A stretch of DNA of 64,000 bases from Deinococcus sp. Leaf326. Lineage in GTDB: Bacteria; Deinococcota; Deinococci; Deinococcales; Deinococcaceae. Within the stretch, counting starts at the first letter, position 1; every line of letters begins with the position of its first letter. The DNA lies in assembly GCF_001424185.1 (NCBI RefSeq), contig NZ_LMOM01000087.1, forward strand, positions 91,074 to 155,073. Direction: 5' to 3'. A program made the position numbers and the translations under genes. Shown one piece after another: positions 42,100 through 55,261 of the stretch. The notes beneath the pieces are model-generated. The model was given only the letters and a program-made list of their open reading frames with translations. It was not told the origin of the DNA and ran no database searches.

Positions 42100-42105
42100 A
42101 GTGTA
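42100..42105 (-). promoter_or_regulatory. -10 box (TACACT) of the DUF697 gene
   Basis: TACACT on the minus strand ends 6 nt before the ATG at 42093. Confidence 0.5.
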
Positions 42106-42199
42106 CGCCCGCGCCCCGCGTCCTGTTCCGGCCCGGTCTTAATACGGGTTTGGCGTTCCGGCCGTGTTCCCCTGGCCTGTGCTGTGGCCTTGCCCCGGC

Positions 42200-43102
42200 C
42201 TATCTGGAGCCTGTGCCCACCCGCTTCAGGGTCACGCGGCCCAGGTCGCCCGTCCAGGTCAGCGTGTCGCCGCCCGGTCCGGCCTGCACCTCGGCGCGTA
42301 GCGGTGTGCCTAGCAGGCGGTACAGCGCGTTCTCGGCCGCCATGTCGGCGCACAGCATCCGGGTGGTCGCCACGCCGCTGAAGTGCAGCATGTCGGCGCG
42401 TAGCTCGGCCTGCCCGTTCACGGTATTGCAGCCCCCCGCCCGGCCCGAGAGCCGCAGTCCGGCGGGGCCGTCCACGCTGAGTGTCAGGGCGGCGCCGCTG
42501 GGCACGCGCACGGCCCCGGTCCCCAGCGTCACGGTCTGCACCTGCCACTCGCCCGCGAGCTGGGCGGGCCGCAGCGGAACGGACGCCGGGACGGCGCCCG
42601 GCGTGGCCGGGGCCTGCGGCGCGGCGCCCGCCTGGAACACGAGGCGCTGCGCCCCGCGCGCGTAGAGCGTCAGGGTCTGGCCCTGCACGCGGTAGCGGAC
42701 GACCTGCGACAGGACGCGCAGGTACGCCGTCTCGACCGTGGCGACCGCGCCGGAGCAGCCGCGCCGGGTCACGCCGAGATTCTGCATCCGGAGCTGGCTG
42801 CCTTCCAGCGTGGCCGACCCCGACAGCAGGTTGCAGCCGGTGTGTCCGCTGACCCGCCCGCCGGGGGCGACGCGCAGCGTGGGGGCCGAGGGCCCGTCCC
42901 ACGTGAGGTCCAGCCGGGTCAGGCCGTCGGGAACGAGGGTGCGCAGGGTCCACACCGTACCGGTCAGGGCGGGGCTGCCCGGGGTGCTGGCGGCCGGTCC
43001 GGAAGCGGTCAGGGTGGCCGCCGGCACCGGACGGGCCGGGACAGAGGCGAGGGCAGGGCCGCCGGCAACGGCCAGCAGGGTCAGGGCAGAGAGCAGCGAC
43101 AT
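42200..43102 (-). CDS. Secreted protein with two META (HslJ-like) domains
   Basis: The 300-residue protein has a signal peptide (about 1-20) and two tandem META domains. The first spans about 45-155 (LTGTVWTLRTL ... GGRVSGHTGCNLLSGSATLEG ... LGVTRRGCSG). The second spans about 180-298 (LAGEWQVQTV ... SGRAGGCNTVNGQAEL ... ATTRMLCADMAAENALYRLL). Each keeps the G-C-N and T-x-x-x-C cysteine pattern of HslJ-type heat- or stress-induced envelope proteins. A role in envelope stress is only a family expectation. Confidence 0.83.
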   Translation of the reverse strand: MSLLSALTLLAVAGGPALASVPARPVPAATLTASGPAASTPGSPALTGTVWTLRTLVPDGLTRLDLTWDGPSAPTLRVAPGGRVSGHTGCNLLSGSATLEGSQLRMQNLGVTRRGCSGAVATVETAYLRVLSQVVRYRVQGQTLTLYARGAQRLVFQAGAAPQAPATPGAVPASVPLRPAQLAGEWQVQTVTLGTGAVRVPSGAALTLSVDGPAGLRLSGRAGGCNTVNGQAELRADMLHFSGVATTRMLCADMAAENALYRLLGTPLRAEVQAGPGGDTLTWTGDLGRVTLKRVGTGSR

Positions 43103-43188
43103 GGCTGCTCCGTTCTAGCGTCTCCCCGCTGACCCCGCCCTGATCCGCAGTCTGGGACGGAGCGCGCGGGGCCGCCTCCGCGGGCGCG

Positions 43189-43361
43189 TAGAATGCCTCC
43201 ACACGCCGGACCCCAACCCAGAACGTACCCGGACCCGGAGGACAGGCTTCTCGCCCCGCCCGGACCGGGCGCAGCGGGAGGGCGAAGAACGGACCCCGGA
43301 CTGGACCTCCCTCTCCGGGTTCGTCCGGCAGGCGGCGAGAAGTGCCGCAAGGAGCCTGTTC
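43189..43361 (+). promoter_or_regulatory. Promoter box and structured 5' leader of the mutase B12 subunit gene
   Basis: A TAGAAT box at 43189-43194 is followed by a leader of about 160 nt. Within it, ACCCGGAG (43233-43240) pairs perfectly with CTCCGGGT (43313-43320), extended by CCGG on both sides across a bulge. An inner pair TTCTCGCCC/GGGCGAAGAA and a GCCCGG hairpin nest inside. No cobalamin-box sequence is seen. GC-rich DNA folds easily, so this is only a candidate regulatory RNA. Confidence 0.3.
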
Positions 43362-43784
43362 ATGGAAGACCGCCGCATCCGCATCCTGATTGCCAAGCCG
43401 GGCATGGACGGCCACGACCGGGGCGCCAAGGTGGTCGCCCGAGCCCTGCGCGACGCCGGCATGGAAGTCGTGTACACCGGCCTGCGCCAGACCGCCGAGA
43501 TGATCGTGAACGCCGCCGTCCAGGAAGACGTGGACGCCATCGGTCTGAGCGTGCTCTCGGGCGCGCACCTGCACTACTTCCGCGAGGTGATGGCGCTGCT
43601 GCACGAAAAGGGCGCCGAGGACATCATCGTGTTCGGGGGCGGCATCATTCCCGACCAGGACCTGCCGGTGCTGGCCGAGCTGGGCGTGGGCCGCGTGTTC
43701 ACGCCGGGCGCGAGTACCGAGGACGCCGCCGAGTACCTGCGCGGCGCCGTCGCCCAGCGCTGGCAGGCCCAGGCCGGGGCCTAG
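43362..43784 (+). CDS. Methylmalonyl-CoA mutase B12-binding subunit (stand-alone)
   Basis: The 140-residue protein is the cobalamin-binding domain that normally forms the C-terminus of methylmalonyl-CoA mutase. The D-x-H-x-x-G motif is at D16-H18-G21 ([10 protein letters not shown]), with S63 in [10 protein letters not shown] and [10 protein letters not shown] near 91-100. A stand-alone domain of this length is the small subunit of a two-part mutase whose catalytic subunit is elsewhere. Together with the carboxylase beta subunit at 9665 it suggests propionyl-CoA use. An AAGGAG ribosome site supports the start, and an MFS gene follows 6 nt later. Confidence 0.9.
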   Translation: MEDRRIRILIAKPGMDGHDRGAKVVARALRDAGMEVVYTGLRQTAEMIVNAAVQEDVDAIGLSVLSGAHLHYFREVMALLHEKGAEDIIVFGGGIIPDQDLPVLAELGVGRVFTPGASTEDAAEYLRGAVAQRWQAQAGA

Positions 43785-43790
43785 GCGGCC

Positions 43791-44990
43791 ATGAAGCACG
43801 CCGCGGCGTTGCCCGTTCCCGTCCCTGCGGACAGCGCCGCGCCCAGGGCGGCTTCCGGCCTGCCGGCCCTGTACGTCTCGCAGGCGCTGGCGACCGGCGC
43901 CACCACTGTCAGCACCATCCTGGCGAGCATCATCATGGGTGGGCTCGGGCAGGGGCAGCTCTCGGGGCTGCCCAGCACCCTCATCAGCCTCTCGGCGGCG
44001 CTGTCGGCAGGGGCGTTTGGCGCCTTCATGCTGCGCCGGGGCCGCCGCCTCGGGCTGGGGCTGGCCTTTACGCTCGGGGCCCTGGGGGCCGCGCTGGGCT
44101 TCGTGGGCGCCCGCCTGGGAACGGTGCCGCTGTTCCTGCTGGGGGCTACCTTGATGGGCGGCGCGCAGGGCGGCTACCAGCAGGCGCGCTACGCCGTGGC
44201 CGAGAACGTGCCGCCTGCCCGCCGGGGCCGCGCCCTGGGCCTGCTGATGCTCATGAGCGTGGCGGGGTCGTTCGTCATGACCGGGTTCGCCCGGCCGGTC
44301 GAGGCCCTGGGGGCGGCGCTGGGCACCTCGCCCGAGGTCGCAGGCTGGCTGGTGGGCGGAGGGCTGCTGGGGGTCGCGGCGCTGCTCGTGCTGGGCTGGG
44401 GCCCACGGGTTCCGGCAGGCGCGGCGGCCCGGCCCCCGGCTCTCCACTGGCGCGTGGTCTTCTCGCAGCCGGGGGTCCGCAGTACCGCGCTGGCCCTCGC
44501 CACCGCCCAGGGCGTGATGGTCACGCTGATGAGCCTCACGCCGCTGCGCGCGCATCACGCCGGCATGGACCACGTGGGGGTCGCGGCCCTGATCAGCGGG
44601 CACATCCTGGGGATGTTCGGCTTCGGCTGGTTCACGGGGCCGGTGCTCGACCGCCTGGGCCTGCGTTTCGGGTATGTGTCGGGGGCGCTGCTGCTGCTCG
44701 CGGCGGCCCTGAGCGCGGCGCTGCCCGGCACCGCGTGGCTGGGGGTCAGCATGTTCGTGCTGGGTCTGGGCTGGAACCTCGTGAACCTGGGCGGCAGCAA
44801 GGCCATGACCCGCTTTCCTGCCGCGCAGGGCGTGACCGATGGTCTGGGCTACGTCGCGGCGGGTCTGGGCACCTTCCTGGGCGGGCTGGTCATCGCCCGC
44901 GCGGGGTTCGGTACCCTGGCGGCGCTGTGCGGGGCAATTGCGCTGCTGCCGCTCCTGAGCGCGTGGCGGGCGGGGCCGCGCCGCGCCTGA
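43791..44990 (+). CDS. MFS transporter
   Basis: The 399-residue protein has about 12 hydrophobic helices beginning near residue 25 and a short central loop (about 205-220). Motif-A-like basic residues occur after helix 2 ([10 protein letters not shown]) and again after helix 8 ([10 protein letters not shown]). The family resembles YxlH/YitG-type MFS proteins of unknown substrate. It starts 6 nt after the mutase subunit stop and is probably co-transcribed. No functional link is evident. Confidence 0.83.
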   Translation: MKHAAALPVPVPADSAAPRAASGLPALYVSQALATGATTVSTILASIIMGGLGQGQLSGLPSTLISLSAALSAGAFGAFMLRRGRRLGLGLAFTLGALGAALGFVGARLGTVPLFLLGATLMGGAQGGYQQARYAVAENVPPARRGRALGLLMLMSVAGSFVMTGFARPVEALGAALGTSPEVAGWLVGGGLLGVAALLVLGWGPRVPAGAAARPPALHWRVVFSQPGVRSTALALATAQGVMVTLMSLTPLRAHHAGMDHVGVAALISGHILGMFGFGWFTGPVLDRLGLRFGYVSGALLLLAAALSAALPGTAWLGVSMFVLGLGWNLVNLGGSKAMTRFPAAQGVTDGLGYVAAGLGTFLGGLVIARAGFGTLAALCGAIALLPLLSAWRAGPRRA

Positions 44991-45004
44991 GGACAGGGGA
45001 AATC

Positions 45005-45039
45005 GAGCGGGCCGCTTTCCCAGGGAAAGCGGCCCGCTC
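45005..45039. terminator. Bidirectional hairpin between MFS gene and tRNA-Ser
   Basis: A perfect 16-bp stem (GAGCGGGCCGCTTTCC with its complement, loop of 3) sits between convergent transcription units. A short T-containing stretch follows on each strand. Confidence 0.75.
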
Positions 45040-45045
45040 GTGTTC

Positions 45046-45135
45046 TGGCGGAACGAGAGGGATTCGAACCCTCGATAAGCTTGCGCCTATACACGCTTTC
45101 CAGGCGTGCTCCTTCAACCACTCGGACACCGTTCC
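45046..45135 (-). tRNA. tRNA-Ser (GGA anticodon)
   Basis: The 90-nt minus-strand sequence folds as a class II tRNA. The acceptor GGAACGG pairs with TCGTTCC. The anticodon loop holds GGA within CTGGAAA. A long variable arm and a T-arm with GGTTCGAATCC follow, and the CCA end is encoded. A TAGATT box lies 14 nt upstream (complement of 45149-45154). Confidence 0.95.
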
Positions 45136-45261
45136 AGCGCAGAGCAATCTAGCGGAGAGAAGGGGCGCAGGTCAAACCGGGCCGTGGGACCGCGGCGGGG
45201 GGTGTCCGGTTTTGCCAGATTCGGACCGGCGCGCGGCGCGTTCGCTGGCGACTTCCCCGGC

Positions 45262-45810
45262 TCAGGTGTAGGGGTCGGTGAGGTAGGTCCGCACGACTTC
45301 CAGCGGGGCGAAGGTGCCCGCGCGCAGGGCGGTTTCGGCGGCGCGGGCTTCGTGCCACGCCAGGGCGTGCTGCTGCGGGGTCACGCGGCCCCCTTGCAGC
45401 GCGGCGTCCAGGTCGGCCACGTCGATGATCTCGGTCTCGGTGACGTGCCACGCGCCGCCCGGCTGTACCTCACACACGGCCAGCACGTCGAGGTACAGGT
45501 CGTTGATGTACGGCACTCCGTCCTCGTCCACGCCCCCGCCGTCCCCCACGTCCACGTAGAGCTGTGCGGGTACGCCCGAGGGGCCGAGGTGAACCGTCAG
45601 GGCGCAGTTGTGCCCGGTGGGCGCGTAGTGCACCCAGCGGTAGCCGGAGTCCAGAATCCGCAGGTCGCGGCCCAGAAAGGGCACGACGAGCGGCGCCGTG
45701 ACCTCGTGCGCGACGTAGTCCACGACCCTGCCGTGCGGCAGGGCCAGCACGGTCTCGTCCTCGCGGGCGACCCGGTGCCAGCCCAGGCGACTGGCGCGTT
45801 TGTGTTTCAT
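45262..45810 (-). CDS. DUF402 domain protein
   Basis: The 182-residue protein shows the DUF402 beta-barrel pattern: [32 protein letters not shown], then [18 protein letters not shown]. Conserved aspartates in this family bind metal, and relatives are nucleoside-phosphate phosphatases or RNA-binding FAU-1-like proteins. A TACCCT box 6 nt before the ATG (complement of 45817-45822) gives the promoter. Substrate unknown. Confidence 0.83.
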   Translation of the reverse strand: MKHKRASRLGWHRVAREDETVLALPHGRVVDYVAHEVTAPLVVPFLGRDLRILDSGYRWVHYAPTGHNCALTVHLGPSGVPAQLYVDVGDGGGVDEDGVPYINDLYLDVLAVCEVQPGGAWHVTETEIIDVADLDAALQGGRVTPQQHALAWHEARAAETALRAGTFAPLEVVRTYLTDPYT

Positions 45811-45816
45811 GCGTGC

Positions 45817-45822
45817 AGGGTA
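45817..45822 (-). promoter_or_regulatory. -10 box (TACCCT) of the DUF402 gene
   Basis: TACCCT on the minus strand ends 6 nt before the ATG at 45810. Confidence 0.45.
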
Positions 45823-45891
45823 GCGGAGGCCGACCGGTCCTGGACAGGAGGCGGGGCGCCGGTCCAGGCTCGGCGCTCCGCCTCCTGTCCC

Positions 45892-47620
<1,729 letters not shown>

Positions 47621-47941
47621 GGGGTCTCCTGAAAGCGGGGGGATGGCGGGTGTGGGTGGCCGCCTTCCCATCCGGGTCGGGGCCACGACTCGGCCGAGGC
47701 TAGGGAAAGCGTTCACACTCAACTCATACAGAGCAGAGGGACCCGTTTCTAAAGGGATAAATATTTCGCGGGTCATTTGTGTACTTCTGGAGGCCCCGGC
47801 CGGGTGCCATGTCCCGTACCCGGTGGAGTAGGCTGCGGAAGCCACGGCGCGCGGGCGCCGCCGGTCATGCCCGGGACCGCAGCGACATCCCTCTCCAGGC
47901 GGTTCTGTGAGACGCCCCCCGGCATGTAAGGAGCGAAGATC
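47621..47941. other. Divergent intergenic region with the metK leader
   Basis: The left part holds the ribosome site and promoter region of the binding-protein gene. The right part holds a TAGGCT box at 47829-47834, an approximately 100-nt metK leader, and an AAGGAG ribosome site at about 47929-47934. The leader can form a CGGCGC/GCGCCG hairpin, a GGTC/GACC hairpin and a GGCG/CGCC hairpin. None of the known SAM riboswitch consensus sequences was recognised. Confidence 0.4.
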
Positions 47942-49153
47942 ATGCGGAAGTTCTATACGTCGGAATCGGTTTCCGAAGGCCACCCGGACAAGCTGGCCGA
48001 TTACATCTCGGACAGCATCCTCGACGAGTTCCTGCGCCAGGAACCCGGCAGTCGCGTGGCGGTCGAGACGCTGCTGACCACCGGCATGGCGGTCGTGGCG
48101 GGCGAAGTCACGGCGCATCAGGCCCATGTGGACGTGCAGCGCACCGTGCGCGAGGCCGTGCAGCGCGTCGGCTACACCCGCGCGAACTACGGCTTCGACG
48201 CCGAGTACAGCGCGGTGCTCGTCTCACTGCACGAGCAGTCGCCCGAGATCGCGGGCGGGGTCAACCACAGCGAGGAGTGGCGCGGCATGTCCGAAGAAGA
48301 GCGCGCCGACCCGGTCAACGCCTACTCGGTCATCGGGGCGGGCGACCAGGGCCTGATGTTCGGGTACGCGACCGATGAGACCCCCGAGCTCATGCCGCTG
48401 CCCATCGCGCTGGCACACGCGCTGACGCGCCGCCTGGCCGAGCTGCGCAAGGACGGCACGCTGCCCTACCTGCGCCCCGACGCCAAGGCGCAGGTGACGG
48501 TCGTGCGCGACGGCGAGCCGCACGAGGCGACCGAGACCTTCGTGGATACCATCGTCATCTCGGCGCAGCACAGCGAGGACGTGACGCAGGAGACCATCCG
48601 TGCCGACCTGCTGGAGCACGTGGTGCGCGCCGTGATTCCGGCCGAACTGCTGACCGACGAGACGAAATACTTCATCAATCCCAGCGGGCGTTTCGTCATC
48701 GGCGGGCCACACGGCGACACCGGCCTCACGGGCCGCAAGATCATCGTGGACACCTACGGCGGCGCGGTCCCGCACGGCGGCGGAGCCTTCTCGGGCAAGG
48801 ACCCGACGAAGGTGGACCGCTCGGCGGCCTACTACGCGCGCTACATCGCCAAGAATCTCGTCGCGGCGGGGCTGGCCAGGCGTGCCCTGGTTGAGGTGGC
48901 CTACGCGATCGGCCGCGCCAGCCCGGTCAGCCTGCGGGTGGATACCTACGGCACCGGCACCCTGAGCGACGAGAAACTGGCCGACCTGGTCGCCGCGCAC
49001 TTCGACGCCCGGCCGCAGGCCATCGTCGCCGAGCTCGACCTTCAGCGCCCCATCTACGCCCAGACGGCCGCCTACGGGCATTTCGGCCGCCCCGAGTTTC
49101 CCTGGGAACAGACCGACAAGGCCGACGCGCTGCGCCGGGCCGCGCAGGGCTGA
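47942..49153 (+). CDS. metK: S-adenosylmethionine synthetase
   Basis: MetK makes S-adenosylmethionine from methionine and ATP. The 403-residue protein contains [16 protein letters not shown] near the N-terminus, the [16 protein letters not shown] hexapeptide region (about 137-152) and the [20 protein letters not shown]-loop-like motif (about 279-297). The start has a good AAGGAG ribosome site with a long leader, unlike most genes in the window, so post-transcriptional control is possible. Confidence 0.96.
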   Translation: MRKFYTSESVSEGHPDKLADYISDSILDEFLRQEPGSRVAVETLLTTGMAVVAGEVTAHQAHVDVQRTVREAVQRVGYTRANYGFDAEYSAVLVSLHEQSPEIAGGVNHSEEWRGMSEEERADPVNAYSVIGAGDQGLMFGYATDETPELMPLPIALAHALTRRLAELRKDGTLPYLRPDAKAQVTVVRDGEPHEATETFVDTIVISAQHSEDVTQETIRADLLEHVVRAVIPAELLTDETKYFINPSGRFVIGGPHGDTGLTGRKIIVDTYGGAVPHGGGAFSGKDPTKVDRSAAYYARYIAKNLVAAGLARRALVEVAYAIGRASPVSLRVDTYGTGTLSDEKLADLVAAHFDARPQAIVAELDLQRPIYAQTAAYGHFGRPEFPWEQTDKADALRRAAQG

Positions 49154-49197
49154 AGGCTGCCCAGTCTGAACAGTGCAGGGCTGAATTCAGGCAGGCG

Positions 49198-49233
49198 AGA
49201 GGGCCGGGGAGACGTGTATCTCCCCGGCCCTCT
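49198..49233. terminator. Bidirectional hairpin between metK and coaD
   Basis: A perfect 15-bp stem (AGAGGGCCGGGGAGA with its complement, loop of 6) lies between convergent stop codons. Confidence 0.7.
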
Positions 49234-49243
49234 GCCGTGACCC

Positions 49244-50390
<1,147 letters not shown>

Positions 50391-50437
50391 CGCCGCGACC
50401 TCATCGTTTGTCCTTCATCGGCCGCAGGGTAGCGCGC

Positions 50438-50468
50438 AAAAAGCCGGAGCGCGTAGCCCCGGCTTTTT
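50438..50468 (-). terminator. Rho-independent terminator after the Thr-rich lipoprotein gene
   Basis: The stem AAAAAGCCGG/CCGGCTTTTT with a loop of about 11 ends in five T residues on the minus strand, 21 nt after the stop at 50490. By symmetry it could act on both strands. Confidence 0.85.
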
Positions 50469-50489
50469 CTGTGCAGCGCTAGAAGGCGC

Positions 50490-51143
50490 TCAGCTCAGGC
50501 TGACGGCCGTGCACAGCACGCCGCTGTCCGAGGGGGTGCCGGCGAAGTCGCTGGCGCCCTGCACGTTCAGGTACGTCGCGCCGCTGAGGGCGGCAGTGGG
50601 GATGAAACCGTCGAGGCTCAGCTTGCCGTCCTTGTCGGCCTGGCCGGTCAGGCGGCTGGTCGCAATGGCCGTGCCGCCGGTGCACACGCCACCCGGGTCG
50701 ACCACGGGGGTGGTGGTCGTGGTGGTCACTGGGGCGGCCGGGTCGGTCGTCCCGGTGGCCTGGGTCTGGGCCAGCGTGCCGCCGGCGATTGCTCCACCGG
50801 CCGAGGTGCCGGCGGTGGCGGCGGCGGGATCAGTCACGGTGCTGCTTGCGGCGGCCGCGGGGGTCACAGCGGCGGTGGTCGTGGTGGTCGTCGCGGCGGC
50901 GCCGGGGGTGAAGTAGCGGGCCGTGTAGAGACCGTAGGGGGCCAGACCGGTCAGCGTGATGGTGGTGCGCGTCACGCCGGGAACCTGGCCGACCGACACG
51001 GTCCCGGCCGGGCTGTACGCGGGGGCCAGCGACTGCACGGTGGCGGGACGCGCCAGGGTGTAGGCGGTCGTGGTGGGGCCGGCGACCCCGCAGGAGGCGA
51101 GAGCGATGGAGATGGCCGGAATGATCAGAGCAAGTTTCTTCAT
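50490..51143 (-). CDS. Thr/Ala-rich lipoprotein of unknown function
   Basis: The 217-residue protein has a lipoprotein signal peptide (MKKLALIIPAISIALASC, C18). A beta-rich region (VTRTTITLTGLAPYGLYTARYF), a Thr/Ala/Pro-rich low-complexity stretch (about 82-145) and a C-terminal DUF-like part (LSLDGFIPTAALSGATYLNVQG) follow. Two cysteines in the C-terminal part may form a disulfide. The ribosome site AAGGGGGA and a strong terminator suggest a well-expressed single gene. Function unknown. Confidence 0.75.
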   Translation of the reverse strand: MKKLALIIPAISIALASCGVAGPTTTAYTLARPATVQSLAPAYSPAGTVSVGQVPGVTRTTITLTGLAPYGLYTARYFTPGAAATTTTTTAAVTPAAAASSTVTDPAAATAGTSAGGAIAGGTLAQTQATGTTDPAAPVTTTTTTPVVDPGGVCTGGTAIATSRLTGQADKDGKLSLDGFIPTAALSGATYLNVQGASDFAGTPSDSGVLCTAVSLS

Positions 51144-51405
51144 GATGTTCCCCCTTGGAAATATGAGATGATCCTTCCCAAGAACAGGATCTCCAAGTGT
51201 AAGACAGGTAACTTTGTGGTACGAACGTAAAGCGAGGAATCAGAATTGAGCAAGCCGGCAAAAGAGCTGCTGGAGGGTGATTTTTCATCCGTGCCCTCTG
51301 CCGGTCCGTTCCCGGCATGAGGAACGGTGCTCGGCGGAGGGCAGGACTGGTGTTCTCATCTGACGGCCCAGCGGGACAGTCGTGATAGGCCTGCCCGCCG
51401 GCCTC

Positions 51406-52014
51406 ATGCCCGACCTGACGGGCGCTCTCGTGGCCGGCGGCCGGTCCAGCCGGTTCGGCCGCGACAAGGCCCTGGCGTGCCTCGGGGGCCGGACCCTGCT
51501 GGAGCGGGCCGCCGCCAGTTTGGAGGGGTGCGGGCTGCGCCTGCTGGTCGCCCCGCCGGGCCGTTACGCCCTGAGTGGCTGGGAGGCGGTGCCCGATACC
51601 CGCCCTGGTGAGGGACCGCTGGCCGGCCTGGAGGCGGCGCTGGCAGCGGTCACGGCGCGGCGCGGCGCGGGCTGGGTGGCCCTGTGCGGGGTAGATCAGC
51701 CCGCCCTGACCCCGGCCTACTGGGCGGCTCTGTGGGAAGCCGGACACGTGCCCGGTGTCCGGGCCGGGGTCCTGGCGGTGCAGGCCCGCGACCCGCAGGG
51801 CCGGGCGCAACCCCTGGCCGCGCTGTATCACACGGCGCTGCTGCCCGGCGTGACGGCCTTGCTGGACGCCGGCGAGCGCCGGTTGCGCCTGGCCGCTCCT
51901 CCGGAGGCCACCGTGACGGTCGCCGGCCTCCCCCGGCAGCTTTTTGCCAACGTCAACCGTCCCGAAGACCTCCTGGCCCTGGAACGCCTGCTCGCGGCGG
52001 GGGAGAGCGCCTGA
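51406..52014 (+). CDS. mobA: Molybdenum cofactor guanylyltransferase
   Basis: MobA adds GMP to molybdopterin. The 202-residue protein has the GTP-binding opening [24 protein letters not shown] (residues about 4-27), the [15 protein letters not shown] segment, [10 protein letters not shown] and a C-terminal [10 protein letters not shown]. The start at 51406 fits the family N-terminus. A GTG at 51382 would add eight residues. Confidence 0.87.
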   Translation: MPDLTGALVAGGRSSRFGRDKALACLGGRTLLERAAASLEGCGLRLLVAPPGRYALSGWEAVPDTRPGEGPLAGLEAALAAVTARRGAGWVALCGVDQPALTPAYWAALWEAGHVPGVRAGVLAVQARDPQGRAQPLAALYHTALLPGVTALLDAGERRLRLAAPPEATVTVAGLPRQLFANVNRPEDLLALERLLAAGESA

Positions 52015-52071
52015 ACCCGGTCGCTGCGCCGCTGGCCCGCCCTTCCGGACGGCCCCGCCGGGGTGGGCCGC

Positions 52072-52077
52072 TATCAT
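52072..52077 (+). promoter_or_regulatory. -10 box (TATCAT) of the M20 peptidase gene
   Basis: TATCAT ends 7 nt before the ATG at 52085, defining the start. Confidence 0.5.
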
Positions 52078-52084
52078 CCGGGGT

Positions 52085-53443
<1,359 letters not shown>

Positions 53444-53534
53444 AGTGCGCGGCGTGCGGTGTGTGGCGAGCGGCGTTCCTGGCCGCTCTGGGCACGCGGC
53501 ACGCCACGCGCCGTGTTGCCGGCTCGGGGGGGCT

Positions 53535-54131
53535 GTGAAGCTCGCGTTCCTTGCCTCGCACGGCGGCAGCGCGGCCCGGCACCTCGTCGCGGCGTGCCGG
53601 AGCGGGGAGCTGCACGCCGCGCCCCTATCCCTGGCGAGCAACAACAGCCGCTCGCCTGCTCTGGCCTGGGCCCAGGCGGAGGGCCTAGCGACGGCGCACC
53701 TCAGCGCGGCGCGCTTCCCGGACCCTCTGGCTCTCGACGCGGCCCTGCGCGACTTTCTGGTGGGCAGCGGTGCCGACACGCTGGTCCTGAGCGGCTACAT
53801 GAAGGCGCTAGGGCCGCAGGTGTTGGAGGCCTTCGCAGGGCGGCTGCTGAACATCCACCCCAGCCTGCTGCCGCGGCACGGTGGGCACGGGCTGTACGGC
53901 GACCGCGTCCACGAGTCGGTGCTGGCGAGCGGTGACGCCGAATCGGGGGCGACGGTGCATCTGGTGACGGCCGGGATTGACGAGGGGCCAGTGCTGGCGC
54001 AGGCGCGTGTGCCGGTGCTGCGCGGCGACACGGTATCTTCGCTCAAGGCCCGTGTGCAGGCGGTCGAAGGCGAACTGATGCTGCGCGCCGTGCAGGCGCT
54101 GGCCGCCGGCGAGCGCCCCGCTCAGTCCTGA
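53535..54131 (+). CDS. purN: Phosphoribosylglycinamide formyltransferase
   Basis: PurN transfers a formyl group from 10-formyl-THF to GAR in purine synthesis. The 198-residue protein has [13 protein letters not shown] at the start, the active-site triad region [23 protein letters not shown] and the folate-binding aspartate in [10 protein letters not shown]. The GTG at 53535 is chosen because homology begins at [12 protein letters not shown]. The frame is open for 30 codons upstream, without protein character. It overlaps the end of the convergent DUF3809-like gene by 10 bases. Confidence 0.88.
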   Translation: MKLAFLASHGGSAARHLVAACRSGELHAAPLSLASNNSRSPALAWAQAEGLATAHLSAARFPDPLALDAALRDFLVGSGADTLVLSGYMKALGPQVLEAFAGRLLNIHPSLLPRHGGHGLYGDRVHESVLASGDAESGATVHLVTAGIDEGPVLAQARVPVLRGDTVSSLKARVQAVEGELMLRAVQALAAGERPAQS

Positions 54132-54601
54132 CGGTTCGGCAGGGCCGCCGCGATGCTGGCCGGCAGGGTCCGGGCGAGGCGTTCGAGGGTCCGCTCGGCG
54201 GCGGCGCGGGCCATCTTCTCGAAGGCCGCGCCGCCCCAACCGCTGCCCTCCGGGAGAGCGAGGTGGGCGCGGAACTCGAAGCTGAAGGCCATGTCCCCCA
54301 CCATACTGGCCTGCGCGACCCCACCGACCTCGACCCAGGCGCGCTCGTGCTCCAGCAGCTGCGGACGCAGCTCTGCACCCTCCGACGTGACGTGCAGGTG
54401 GCTGACGAAGGGCAGGTCCACCTCACCCATGACCGGCACGGACACGACCAGCTCGCCGCGGACCTGCTGGGTATCGGCGTCCAGGGCGCGCAGAAAATCC
54501 ACGGCCGCAAGCGCCCGAGCCGGGTCGCGGACGAACTCCAGCGCGGCGGGCCCACCGTCCGGATGGCGCAACGTGAACTGTTGCCGGGCGAGCAGAATCA
54601 C
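54122..54601 (-). CDS. DUF3809-like Deinococcus-type protein
   Basis: The 159-residue soluble protein ([40 protein letters not shown] ... [30 protein letters not shown]) resembles the small DUF3809 family, which I recall as restricted to Deinococcus. The beta-strand-rich middle and helical C-terminus resemble a SRPBCC or lipid-carrier-like fold, but this is a guess. The start is GTG. Confidence 0.68.
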   Translation of the reverse strand: MILLARQQFTLRHPDGGPAALEFVRDPARALAAVDFLRALDADTQQVRGELVVSVPVMGEVDLPFVSHLHVTSEGAELRPQLLEHERAWVEVGGVAQASMVGDMAFSFEFRAHLALPEGSGWGGAAFEKMARAAAERTLERLARTLPASIAAALPNRQD

Positions 54602-54680
54602 GAGGTGGCCGCGGCTCTGGTACGCGGAGAGTCTGGCCGACCTGGCCTCTGGGCAGTCGCCTGGTGAGCTGCCCGCCGGA

Positions 54681-54914
54681 TCAGTCCACCCATTCGATCA
54701 CCAGGCGGCCATTCTCGACGGCGTCCTGCAGTTCCTGATCGCCGGCGCTGCGCAGCCGGGGCAGGTGCGAAAAGCGGGGCGTGGCCGACGCGTAGCCCAG
54801 GCGCACGACCACATTATCGCTGAGCTCGTCCTTCCCGATGCGCCAGACCAGCTGACCGCCGAGCGCCTCGAGCTGACGGGCCAGGTCCGGAGGCAATGCG
54901 GCAGAGGAGGTCAT
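54681..54914 (-). CDS. DUF3248-like small protein
   Basis: The 77-residue protein (MTSSAALPPDLARQLEALGGQLVWRIGKDELSDNVVVRLGYASATPRFSHLPRLRSAGD...) resembles a small Deinococcus-Thermus family, DUF3248. A TACAAT box (complement of 54922-54927) 7 nt upstream fixes the start at 54914. Function unknown. Confidence 0.72.
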   Translation of the reverse strand: MTSSAALPPDLARQLEALGGQLVWRIGKDELSDNVVVRLGYASATPRFSHLPRLRSAGDQELQDAVENGRLVIEWVD

Positions 54915-54921
54915 GCCGCCC

Positions 54922-54927
54922 ATTGTA
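54922..54927 (-). promoter_or_regulatory. -10 box (TACAAT) of the DUF3248-like gene
   Basis: TACAAT on the minus strand ends 7 nt before the ATG at 54914. Confidence 0.55.
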
Positions 54928-55019
54928 GCCTGCGTGGTCCCAGGCGCTCTCATGAACGGATGGGGGTGTAGTGCTATCTTCCTGCTCGCTGCCGAGAGGC
55001 TGTTTACACGAACATTCAT

Positions 55020-55094
<75 letters not shown>

Positions 55095-55096
55095 AG

Positions 55097-55133
55097 AAGA
55101 AACGATGTGCTAGACATCGTTTCTTTCTTTTTT
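55097..55133 (+). terminator. Rho-independent terminator of tRNA-Lys
   Basis: A stem AGAAACGATGT/ACATCGTTTCT with a 5-nt loop is followed by TTCTTTTTT, 3 nt after the CCA end. Confidence 0.88.
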
Positions 55134-55248
55134 GCACACGGTGAAATTGCCGCCCCTGTCACAAAACGGTGTAATTCCAGTGTAAACGGCTGGAATGGGG
55201 GGTGCCTTTGGCTCGTCAATCCTATCCACGCCCTCCGTTCCTACCCGG

Positions 55249-55254
55249 TAGACT
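55249..55254 (+). promoter_or_regulatory. -10 box (TAGACT) of the HEPN-RES gene
   Basis: TAGACT ends 7 nt before the ATG at 55262, so this island gene uses the same leaderless layout as the core genes. Confidence 0.6.
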
Positions 55255-55261
55255 TGCACAT

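Noticed and set aside
47834..47941. SAM riboswitch in the metK leader
   Set aside because: No SAM-I, II, III or IV consensus sequence could be matched; kept only as an unassigned leader.
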